Counted from the stretch's first letter, positions 1 to 5,631 are shown. The stretch is DNA of 5,760 bases from an uncultured Bacilli bacterium (GCA_934130045.1 CAKOXI010000043.1:1-5760), one strand, 5' to 3'. Numbers and translations are program-made. The notes: generated from the sequence alone by a model not told the origin.

Positions 1-684
1 ATGAAAATTGATATTTTAACACTTTTTCCCTCTATGTTTGATGGATTTCTTCATGAATCAATTATTAAAAGAGCCATAGAGAGTAACAAAGTACAAATTA
101 ATATTATTGATATAAGAGATTTTTCTATGGATCCTCACAAGCGGGTAGATGATTACTCCTATGGTGGTGGAGCTGGTATGGTACTTATGCCACAACCTAT
201 ATTTGATGCAGTTGATAGTGTGAAGGATGAGGATAGCTATATTATATTAATGACTCCTCAAGGATTACCATATAAACAAAGTGTAGCAATTAATTTATCT
301 TCAAAAAAACATATAATAATAATATGTGGTCATTATGAAGGTTTTGATGAAAGAATTAGAAGTCTTGCTGATTTAGAGGTTAGTATTGGTGATTATATTT
401 TAACTGGTGGAGAGTTAGCTAGTATGGTTGTAAGTGATAGTATTATTCGCTTACTTGATGGAGTTATAAATAAGGAGTCGTATGAACAAGATTCATTTGC
501 CAATAATTTATTAGATTATCCAGTTTATACTAAACCTTATGATTTTAGAGGAATGAAAGTTCCTGAAATTTTATTAAGTGGTCATCATGAAAATATCAAA
601 AAATGGCGTTTAGAACAACAAATAATAAAAACAAAAGAAAGACGTCCTGATTTGTTAGAAAAGAGTGAAGAATATGAAAAATGA
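1..684 (+). CDS. trmD: tRNA (guanine-N1-)-methyltransferase TrmD
   Basis: TrmD transfers a methyl group from S-adenosylmethionine to N1 of G37 in tRNAs with a G at position 36, which prevents +1 frameshifting; it is a cytosolic homodimeric SPOUT (trefoil-knot) enzyme. The 227 residues cover the family almost end to end (usual length about 240-255). Visible motifs are the opening MKIDILTLFPSMF, YGGGAGM (54-60), GHYEGFDERI (110-119) and SIGDYILTGGE (128-138); the last two belong to the SAM-binding knot. R150 and D172 (in LLDYPVYTKP) sit where the catalytic Arg and Asp of characterised TrmD proteins lie. The C-terminal helical part contains SGHHENIKKWR and RRPDLL. The ATG is the first base of the window, so its ribosome-binding site and the expected upstream neighbour rimM are not visible. 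The gene ends in TGA and overlaps the next start by 11 bases. Confidence 0.97.
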   Translation: MKIDILTLFPSMFDGFLHESIIKRAIESNKVQINIIDIRDFSMDPHKRVDDYSYGGGAGMVLMPQPIFDAVDSVKDEDSYIILMTPQGLPYKQSVAINLSSKKHIIIICGHYEGFDERIRSLADLEVSIGDYILTGGELASMVVSDSIIRLLDGVINKESYEQDSFANNLLDYPVYTKPYDFRGMKVPEILLSGHHENIKKWRLEQQIIKTKERRPDLLEKSEEYEK

Positions 685-1189
685 GCAATATGTTTTAGTA
701 AAAAAAAGTTCTAAAAAAGATATAATATATATAGATTATAAATCTTTAATAGGTTTTAAGGTAAAGCCTAAAAATAGTAAAAAATATGGTATGAATGTTA
801 ATGAAATGCTAATAATAAAACCATACTTTATTGATACTATTTTAAAACGAAAGGTTGGAAAAAGATTAGAATCATATATTAATTATTTAATTGAAATACT
901 AGATGATGATGATGCAGATGGTGCTAAACTTGCTCAAACACTTGATGATATAGATAGATATAGAATGACTATAAAAAATAATTATCAGAATTATTTAAAT
1001 GAAAGATATGTAGAAATATTACTAAAAAAATTATCACTTGTGGAAGAAAAATTAAAAGAAAAAATGGATACATTTTATATAAGAATTCAAAAACAAATAG
1101 AAGAAAAAATAAAAAATGAACAAAAATTACAACATAAAATGATAGATGAATTTGATATTGATGAGAAAAAAAGTAGAAAATCCAGATAA
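674..1189 (+). CDS. Small charged coiled-coil protein of unknown function
   Basis: I do not recognise this 171-residue protein. The N-terminal 50 residues look like a small beta-rich segment. Residues 60-110 are helical, with a tyrosine-rich stretch around 68-71, an acidic run DDDDADG (77-83) and an alternating pattern around DDIDRYR (91-97). From about 105 to 155 there is a Lys/Glu-rich helix likely to form a coiled coil, and the protein ends in a basic KKSRKSR tail. There is no signal peptide or membrane segment, so it is probably cytosolic. ATG 674 is preferred: it overlaps the trmD stop by 11 bases, which suggests translational coupling, and only a weak purine-rich stretch (about 661-670) precedes it. 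An in-frame GTG at 665 would add three residues. The usual Bacilli order has trmD directly before rplS, so this is an extra gene within a conserved cluster. YlqD, a coiled-coil protein of the same operon in Bacillus, normally lies before rimM, and I see no clear similarity to it. Confidence 0.85.
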   Translation: MKNEQYVLVKKSSKKDIIYIDYKSLIGFKVKPKNSKKYGMNVNEMLIIKPYFIDTILKRKVGKRLESYINYLIEILDDDDADGAKLAQTLDDIDRYRMTIKNNYQNYLNERYVEILLKKLSLVEEKLKEKMDTFYIRIQKQIEEKIKNEQKLQHKMIDEFDIDEKKSRKSR

Positions 1190-1202
1190 AATAAAAAAAT
1201 AG

Positions 1203-1231
1203 TTGATAAAAAATAATAATTATGGTAAAAT
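1203..1231 (+). promoter_or_regulatory. Sigma-A-type promoter for rplS
   Basis: A -35 box TTGATA (1203-1208, five of six consensus bases) is followed after exactly 17 bases by a -10 box TAAAAT (1226-1231, five of six). TGG lies directly before the -10 box (1223-1225), which fits an extended -10 (TGn). Transcription would begin near 1238, about 58 bases before the rplS start codon and at the foot of the leader hairpin. The match between predicted start and hairpin position supports the call, although AT-rich DNA gives many chance -10 boxes. Confidence 0.7.
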
Positions 1232-1236
1232 TATCT

Positions 1237-1275
1237 ATGTTGTGATCCGCTGATTTTAATGTTATGATCATATAT
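1237..1275 (+). promoter_or_regulatory. Putative ribosomal protein L19 leader (autoregulatory 5' UTR hairpin)
   Basis: Bases 1241-1247 (tgtgatc) pair with 1266-1272 (gatcata) in seven base pairs, one of them G-U. After a bulged T at 1240 the stem continues with 1237-1239 pairing to 1273-1275. The 18-base loop holds the only GC-rich patch of this gap (ccgctg, 1248-1252 region). The element spans about 40 bases, starts at the predicted transcription start and ends just before the AAGGAG site of rplS. Size and position fit the L19 leader known upstream of rplS in Firmicutes, where L19 is thought to repress its own expression by binding the leader. I recall a similar TCCGCTG core in Bacillus leaders but cannot verify this here. 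Confidence 0.6.
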
Positions 1276-1295
1276 GTATAAAGGAGAGTGTAATC

Positions 1296-1634
1296 GTGAA
1301 TTTAGTTGAAAAAATAACTAAGAGTCAAATTCGTACTGACATACCTAAATTTCAAGTTGGAGATACTATTAAAGTAGATTTAAAAATAGTTGAAGGAAAT
1401 ACTCACAGAATTCAAGCTTTTGAAGGTATTGTAATTGCTATTCAAGGTTCTGGTATTTCTAAAAATTTTATTGTTAGAAAATTATCAAGTGGTGTTGGTG
1501 TTGAAAGAACAATTCCATTTAATTCACCAACAATTGATTCAATTACAGTTGTAAGAAAAGGTAGTGTTAGACAAGCAAAATTAGGTTATTTAAGAGGTCT
1601 TAAGACTCAACCAAAAATTAAAGAAAGAAATTAA
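1296..1634 (+). CDS. rplS: 50S ribosomal protein L19
   Basis: L19 lies at the subunit interface of the 50S ribosome and contributes to an intersubunit bridge. The 112 residues match the family closely: FQVGDTIKVDLKIVEGN (19-35), RIQAFEGIVIAIQGSGIS (38-55), NFIVRKLSSGVGVERTIPFN (57-76), then VVRKGSVRQAKLGYLRG. The usual length is about 115. The start is GTG at 1296, chosen because a strong AAGGAG (1281-1286) lies nine bases upstream and the N-terminus aligns with the family; no in-frame ATG is near. The usual C-terminal GKAARIKE-like segment is replaced by LKTQPKIKERN, which is slightly shorter. The gene has its own promoter and leader, and a terminator overlaps its stop codon, so it can be transcribed as a single-gene unit. 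Confidence 0.97.
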   Translation: MNLVEKITKSQIRTDIPKFQVGDTIKVDLKIVEGNTHRIQAFEGIVIAIQGSGISKNFIVRKLSSGVGVERTIPFNSPTIDSITVVRKGSVRQAKLGYLRGLKTQPKIKERN

Positions 1635-1657
1635 TAAGACATTTTGTCTTATTTTTT
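1633..1657 (+). terminator. Intrinsic terminator after rplS
   Basis: Nine perfectly paired bases (1633-1641, aataagaca, with 1645-1653, tgtcttatt) close a three-base loop and run into a T tract (1652-1657). The left arm begins inside the TAA stop codon of rplS. Only 17 bases separate its end from the lepB start, so it may act as an attenuator that lets part of the transcription continue into lepB. Confidence 0.8.
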
Positions 1658-1674
1658 GCAATTGGGGTTAAAAT

Positions 1675-2211
1675 ATGAATAATGAATTAGATAAATTTAA
1701 TAAGGTTAAAAAAGATAATAATTACTTTAAAGATATTATTGCTTATATATTGATAATTATATTTGTGATATTGATTAGAACATTTGTAATTACTCCTGTT
1801 AGAGTTGACGGTGATTCTATGAATAATAATTTAAAAGATGGTGAAATTTTACTCTTAAAAAAATTTGATAAATCTTATGAAAGATTTGATGTAATTGTTT
1901 TTAAATATGGAAGTGATAGATTAATAAAACGAATCATTGGACTTCCAGGAGAGAAAGTTTACTATAAAGATAATAAATTATATATCAATGATAACTATGT
2001 TGAGGAAGTAATGATTGATAAAAAAACGTATGATTTTGACATGAGTCAATTAGGATATGAAGTTATACCTGATGGATATTATTTTGTAATGGGTGATAAT
2101 CGTACTAATTCTAAGGATAGTAGAATAATTGGTTTTGTAAGTGAAAAAGATATATTAGGTACAACTAATTTTATTATTTTTCCTTTTAGTAAGTTTGGAA
2201 GTATAAACTGA
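1675..2211 (+). CDS. lepB: Type I signal peptidase (SipS-like)
   Basis: This membrane protease removes signal peptides from Sec-exported proteins on the outer face of the cytoplasmic membrane, using a Ser/Lys dyad. The 178 residues are the compact Gram-positive form. A short cytoplasmic N-terminus leads to one transmembrane helix (about 19-41). The nucleophile is S48 in VDGDSMNNNL, the general base K85 in DRLIKRIIGLPGE, and the late conserved box is MGDNRTNSKDSR (139-150). All catalytic boxes are intact and in the usual order. The ATG is preceded by a GGGG-containing site (1664-1667). The TGA stop shares its last base with the ATG of the next gene (TGATG), suggesting coupled translation. In many Bacilli rbgA and rnhB follow rplS and lepB; here an unknown gene follows instead. 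Confidence 0.95.
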   Translation: MNNELDKFNKVKKDNNYFKDIIAYILIIIFVILIRTFVITPVRVDGDSMNNNLKDGEILLLKKFDKSYERFDVIVFKYGSDRLIKRIIGLPGEKVYYKDNKLYINDNYVEEVMIDKKTYDFDMSQLGYEVIPDGYYFVMGDNRTNSKDSRIIGFVSEKDILGTTNFIIFPFSKFGSIN

Positions 2212-3602
2212 TGAATAATTCAAAAAGCATATATGAAAAAATAAAATTGTATAGAATTAATTTAATTAGAAATAAAAAAGTAAAACTTGAAAAAAGTGTG
2301 AAATCTAATTTACAAATGAAATCAGTATCAGTTATTAAAAAACAATCAAAATTAAAAATATTTTTTAAATTTATTTTAGGTTTTTTTGAAAGTATTTTAG
2401 AATATGCGGTTACAAAAAGTAATGAAAAAAATTTTAATGAAAATAATTCAAATATTAAAGATAAAATAGATAATTTAAATATAGATGTAGATGTAAATTT
2501 AAAAAAAGTTGACAATAAAAATACTACAAACCAATATGTAGAAAATAAAAAAGATATTATAATAAATAATGAGGCTTCAGAAATATATGCAAATAAGAAA
2601 GAAAATCTAATATTAATTGAAGAAAAAATTATTTATGCTAATACAAAAGAGGAATTAAATGATTCTAAAACAAACATTATAGAAATGAAAAAATCTCTAA
2701 TTATAGAAAAAGAAAAGAATTTTTCTATATTAAATAAAATAAGTGAAGATAAAAATGAAGATAAAAATATAAGTAAAAATGATGATTATTATATAAATAA
2801 AAAAATTAATATTGAAAATGAGGAAACTAAGCAAGAAATAAAATTAGAAAATAGTGATGTAAGTGATGAAAAAGTTGTTGAGGTTTTAAATTATAAACAT
2901 GAACAAAAAATTTTAAAAGAAAATTCAGAAATTGATAACTTAATAAAAAGATGTGATGAGGATTTAGTATTGGTTTCAGAAAAACAGGAATTTTTGAATT
3001 TAACTGAAAATTTTGAAAAAAATATAAATAATAATTCTGCAAATACAAAAATTAATAAAAAGGATTTAAAGAGAATTAAAGAAAGTGTACTATCTATTGT
3101 TGAAAAACAAAAATATAATTTAGATCAACTTAATAATTATATGGATAAATCTTTTGAAGAAAAAATTTTTATATTAAAAGTTAGTAACTTTTTTAAAAGT
3201 ACAGCTAAGTTAGCTTTTAGTTTTGTTCCTTTCTTTTCATTTCCAAATAAAGTTTTTGGTCTTGCAACATCGGCATTATTTTTTAATAAATCAATTAAAA
3301 GTTATCGGATAAAACCGAATGATAATGACATAAATCAAAGTATTAGATTTATGTTAAATAATAATGAATCTTGTTTAAGGCTTGGAATTAGTAATTGTAA
3401 TGATTCATTAAATGAAATTGAAAATATTAAATATTATTTAAAAAATTTATCAAGTGAAGCAAAAGATTCTATAGAATATCGTAAATATTTACTAAGTGTA
3501 GAATCGACTGAAAGATTAATTCAAAAACAAATAGAAATTATGAAAAATTTATCAAAAAAATATGATAATATTAAAATTAAAGTAAAAAAAAGAGAAAATT
3601 AA
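2211..3602 (+). CDS. Unknown 463-residue protein, low-complexity middle and C-terminal hydrophobic segment
   Basis: I do not recognise a family. Three parts can be seen. Residues 1-68 are basic (SIYEKIKLYRINLIRNKK) and include a hydrophobic, possibly amphipathic stretch, IFFKFILGFFESILEY (50-65). Residues 70-275 are very rich in Lys, Asn, Glu, Asp and Ile and look disordered. Residues 280-463 look more ordered: a helix (283-312), two hydrophobic stretches split by a Pro/Asn turn (327-343 and 347-358, around SFVPFFSFPNKVFG), then charged helices to a basic end. There is no cleavable signal peptide. The hydrophobic pair could dip into the membrane as a hairpin, which makes it perhaps a membrane-associated cytosolic protein. 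The ATG overlaps the lepB stop by one base with GGAAG (2197-2201) upstream, so the two genes are probably made together, but a shared role with the signal peptidase is only inferred from this. No terminator follows. Confidence 0.85.
   Translation: MNNSKSIYEKIKLYRINLIRNKKVKLEKSVKSNLQMKSVSVIKKQSKLKIFFKFILGFFESILEYAVTKSNEKNFNENNSNIKDKIDNLNIDVDVNLKKVDNKNTTNQYVENKKDIIINNEASEIYANKKENLILIEEKIIYANTKEELNDSKTNIIEMKKSLIIEKEKNFSILNKISEDKNEDKNISKNDDYYINKKINIENEETKQEIKLENSDVSDEKVVEVLNYKHEQKILKENSEIDNLIKRCDEDLVLVSEKQEFLNLTENFEKNINNNSANTKINKKDLKRIKESVLSIVEKQKYNLDQLNNYMDKSFEEKIFILKVSNFFKSTAKLAFSFVPFFSFPNKVFGLATSALFFNKSIKSYRIKPNDNDINQSIRFMLNNNESCLRLGISNCNDSLNEIENIKYYLKNLSSEAKDSIEYRKYLLSVESTERLIQKQIEIMKNLSKKYDNIKIKVKKREN
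2745..2768 (+). repeat. Perfect tandem 12-bp duplication
   Basis: The unit gaagataaaaat occurs twice in a row (2745-2756 and 2757-2768) in the low-complexity middle of the 463-residue protein, giving EDKN twice (residues 179-186). The duplication keeps the frame and fits slipped-strand expansion in a tolerant linker. Confidence 0.85.
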
Positions 3603-3629
3603 ATATTAAAATATAAGTCAATCTCATTT

Positions 3630-3676
3630 ATTCAATATCTTTTCAATTCATAAAATAAAGTGAAAGGAGATTGAAT
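3630..3676 (+). promoter_or_regulatory. Candidate SD-sequestering hairpin upstream of the collagen-like gene
   Basis: Bases 3630-3645 can pair with 3661-3676. Of 16 positions, 14 are Watson-Crick, one is G-U (3640 with 3666) and one is a mismatch (3637 against 3669). The loop is about 15 bases (3646-3660). T3629 can also pair with A3677, the first base of the start codon. The right arm contains the whole Shine-Dalgarno sequence AAAGGAGAT (3663-3671). The stem is not followed by a T tract, so it does not look like a terminator. A translational control structure or a DNA operator would both fit. Function is inferred from pairing alone. Confidence 0.55.
3663..3671 (+). promoter_or_regulatory. 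Strong ribosome-binding site deciding the collagen-like gene start
   Basis: AAAGGAGAT is a near-perfect Shine-Dalgarno sequence. It lies five bases before ATG 3677, whereas the in-frame TTG at 3671 would overlap it. This fixes the start at 3677. Confidence 0.85.
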
Positions 3677-4510
3677 ATGAACAATAAATATTCTCGTAAA
3701 ATACAATGTATTTTAGAAGAAGGAAAAAAGTGTAAGGAAAAACTTCAAGCTGTAGGACCAACCGGTCCAACAGGTCCCGCTGGACCTGCAACAATTACAG
3801 TAGGTAACACTACAACTGGGGATCCTGGAACTAGAGCGAGTGTAACAAATGTTGGAACAAATGAAAACGCTATTTTAAATTTTACAATTCCAGCAGGAGT
3901 TCAGGGTGCAACTGGACCTACAGGCCCAACAGGTCCCACTGGACCCATTGGTTTAACTGGTCCACAAGGTAGTATAGGTCTTCAAGGCCCAACTGGACCT
4001 ACTGGTCCAACGGGTCCCGCTGGTGCACAAGGAATTCAAGGAGCACCAGGTGTTCAAGGTCCTGCTGGTCCAACAGGCCCAACTGGACCTAGTTTAAGTA
4101 CTTTTGGCCGTAAATATGACAATGCTACTAATAGTTTAAGTTTAGAAGCCAACATTGCTCAAAATGTTGCATTAGGAAGCACAGGTCCTACTAATAACGT
4201 TACAACATCTACACAAAACACTTTAACAATTACACAAAATGGTGTTTATTTAGTTGAATATTTCTTTTCTGGTAGTTCTAGTGTTAATACAGAATTAACT
4301 CTAGAAGTAAAACAAAATTCTGTACCTATTGGAAGTACTACTATCGAAAAAAATGTTACAGCAAGTACAGAAACTGATTTTATTGGAAGCACTATTAACT
4401 CATTTAGCGTTGGTGATGAAATCGGACTTACATTACAATCTACACAAGCTGCAACTATAACACCAGCATCAGGAACTAATGCTTATCTAAATATAACTAG
4501 ATTATCTTAA
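3677..4510 (+). CDS. Collagen-like Gly-X-Y repeat protein with BclA/C1q-like C-terminal region
   Basis: The 277-residue protein has a charged N-terminus with two cysteines (C11 and C19) and no signal peptide. Four Gly-X-Y triplets follow (27-38), then a 35-residue non-collagen insert (39-73, containing TGDPGTRASVTNVGTNENA). A run of 22 uninterrupted triplets follows (74-139), mostly GPT, GPA and GxQ. The last 138 residues are Thr/Ser/Asn-rich beta-type sequence with NGVYLVEYFFSGSS (188-201) and end in AYLNITRLS, like the trimerising jelly-roll domain of BclA exosporium proteins. The family forms triple-helical filaments on spores or cell surfaces. No LPXTG anchor or transmembrane segment is present, so export is not by the normal Sec and sortase route unless the N-terminus is unusual. 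This fits mother-cell-made exosporium proteins, but nothing in the window proves the organism sporulates. The repeat region is visibly richer in G and C than its neighbours. A long hairpin covers the ribosome-binding site, and a terminator follows the stop. A phage-tail-fibre-derived origin is an alternative. Confidence 0.92.
   Translation: MNNKYSRKIQCILEEGKKCKEKLQAVGPTGPTGPAGPATITVGNTTTGDPGTRASVTNVGTNENAILNFTIPAGVQGATGPTGPTGPTGPIGLTGPQGSIGLQGPTGPTGPTGPAGAQGIQGAPGVQGPAGPTGPTGPSLSTFGRKYDNATNSLSLEANIAQNVALGSTGPTNNVTTSTQNTLTITQNGVYLVEYFFSGSSSVNTELTLEVKQNSVPIGSTTIEKNVTASTETDFIGSTINSFSVGDEIGLTLQSTQAATITPASGTNAYLNITRLS
3755..4093 (+). repeat. Gly-X-Y coding repeats (4 plus 22 triplets with an insert)
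   Basis: Nine-base units coding mainly Gly-Pro-Thr and Gly-Pro-Ala run at 3755-3790 and 3896-4093. Synonymous codons vary strongly between units. The longest identical pair I found is 17 bases (3985-4001 and 4075-4091), spaced exactly 90 bases apart, so recombination between the copies would remove 30 residues in frame. Confidence 0.9.
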
Positions 4511-4516
4511 AAAATT

Positions 4517-4557
4517 ACAAGAGATGTTTATTTATAACTTCTCTTGTTTTCTTTTTT
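4517..4557 (+). terminator. Intrinsic terminator after the collagen-like gene
   Basis: Bases 4517-4524 (acaagaga) pair perfectly with 4540-4547 (tctcttgt). After a T-T mismatch three more pairs form (4526-4528 with 4536-4538) around a seven-base loop. The T-rich tail runs from 4547 to 4557, and an A-rich stretch on the left side could allow some action in the other direction too. It starts seven bases after the stop codon. Confidence 0.85.
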
Positions 4558-4575
4558 ATAAATTTGTATTATAAT
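4545..4575 (+). promoter_or_regulatory. Promoter for the HD-domain gene
   Basis: A perfect -10 box TATAAT lies at 4570-4575. The -35 is weaker: TTGTTT (4545-4550) leaves a 19-base spacer, and TTTTCT (4547-4552) leaves 17 bases. Transcription would start near 4582 and give a leader of about 24 bases with AAGGGG (4592-4597) eight bases before the ATG. The -35 region overlaps the tail of the preceding terminator, so the two transcription units are packed tightly. Confidence 0.6.
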
Positions 4576-4605
4576 TAGTGTAGATTATTTTAAGGGGTAG
4601 ATAAT

Positions 4606-5631
4606 ATGAGTTATATAGATACTATTGATGATAGAATAAAAGAATATTTTTCTATTTTAGAGCCTAATTATCCAGTATGGTTAAATGATTATATAAATAC
4701 TAAGGAACTTTTAAAACAAAAATATATAAGTGTTACGAATGGTACTATATATTCTGATTTATTTGAGAGTAATTTCTTTTTTTCAAGTTTAGACCATTCA
4801 GTTGCAGTAGCTCTTATAGTTTGGCATTTTACACATGATAAAAAACAAACTTTATCAGGCTTATTTCATGATATAGCGACACCTGTATTTAAACATTGCA
4901 TAGATTTTTTGAATGGTGATTATATGAATCAAGAATCAACAGAAGATTTAACAACTGAAATAATTAAAAATTCGAAAGAAATAATGTCGTTATTAAAAAG
5001 GGATAATATAAAATTAGATAGTGTTAATGATTACCATATATATCCAATCGCTGATAATGATACCCCAAAATTATCTGCAGATAGATTAGAATATTCTATG
5101 TCAAATGCTTTATTTATCTATGGATTGTGTGACACATTAAAAGTAAAAAAGATGTATAATGACATTAGTGTTGGTGTAAATGAAGAAAATATACCAGAAT
5201 TAATGTTTAATACATATTCTATTGCTTATGAATTTTTAGAGATGACAAGTAGGTTATCTATTATTTATAGAGAAGATAGAACTAGATACTCTATGCAGTT
5301 ACTAGCAGATATTGTAAAAAAATTAAATGAAGAAAACTTGATAACAATAGATGATTTATATAATTTAAAAGAAGAAGATGTCATAAAAATTATAGAAAAT
5401 TCTAAATATAAAGATGCTTTTAATTTTTGGAAAAAAGCTAAAAGTGTAATTGTTTCTGATAACAAACCTGATAATGTTTATTATGTACATCATAAAGCTA
5501 AAATAAGATATATAAATCCATTGGTTAATAATGTAAGAATTTCAAAAATTAACTCATCTGCACAAAAATTAATTGATAACAATTTGTCTTATGATATGTC
5601 GGGTTATGTATATTTAAAAATGAAATTATAA
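4606..5631 (+). CDS. HD-domain metal-dependent phosphohydrolase, SAMHD1/dGTPase-like
   Basis: HD-superfamily enzymes use a His/Asp metal site to hydrolyse phosphate esters. The 341-residue protein shows the full ligand set: H64 in LDHSVAVA, H88 and D89 in FHDIATPVFKH, and D159 in ADRLEYSMSN. H97 and D100 keep the spacing of the active-site H215 and D218 of human SAMHD1 (H206-D207 plus 9 and plus 12), and Y163 aligns with Y315. This places it nearest to deoxynucleotide triphosphohydrolases. Other expected contacts differ: S61 where SAMHD1 has R164, T92 for H210 and N167 for D319. The substrate may therefore not be a dNTP, and I do not assign one. The C-terminal half is helical, with a basic final segment (HHKAKIRYINPLVNNVR) of unknown role. 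There is no signal peptide or membrane segment, so it is cytosolic. The ATG has a good AAGGGG site eight bases upstream. The gene stands alone between two terminators with its own promoter. Confidence 0.88.
   Translation: MSYIDTIDDRIKEYFSILEPNYPVWLNDYINTKELLKQKYISVTNGTIYSDLFESNFFFSSLDHSVAVALIVWHFTHDKKQTLSGLFHDIATPVFKHCIDFLNGDYMNQESTEDLTTEIIKNSKEIMSLLKRDNIKLDSVNDYHIYPIADNDTPKLSADRLEYSMSNALFIYGLCDTLKVKKMYNDISVGVNEENIPELMFNTYSIAYEFLEMTSRLSIIYREDRTRYSMQLLADIVKKLNEENLITIDDLYNLKEEDVIKIIENSKYKDAFNFWKKAKSVIVSDNKPDNVYYVHHKAKIRYINPLVNNVRISKINSSAQKLIDNNLSYDMSGYVYLKMKL

Noticed and set aside
665..673. GTG at 665 as an earlier start of the coiled-coil gene
   Set aside because: It adds only three residues and has no better ribosome-binding site; ATG 674 fits the usual overlap with trmD.
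969..1271. Open frame of about 100 codons on the minus strand
   Set aside because: It mirrors the Lys/Glu-rich coiled-coil gene and reads as a Phe/Ile-rich artefact; it also runs through the rplS promoter and leader.
2186..2515. Minus-strand open frame of 109 codons opposite the start of the 463-residue gene
   Set aside because: Its Phe/Leu/Ser-rich sequence is the complement of AAA/GAA/AAT codons, with no convincing ribosome-binding site or motif.
2827..3048. Minus-strand open frame of 73 codons
   Set aside because: Shadow of the low-complexity middle of the 463-residue gene; no recognisable domain.
3671..3676. TTG at 3671 as start of the collagen-like gene
   Set aside because: It overlaps the Shine-Dalgarno sequence, while ATG 3677 has ideal spacing.
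3755..4093. Repeats as a possible CRISPR array
   Set aside because: They are nine-base codon-level units in frame with a Gly-X-Y protein, without spacers.
5265..5465. Minus-strand open frame of 66 codons inside the HD gene
   Set aside because: Shadow frame in a well-supported gene with conserved active-site motifs on the other strand.
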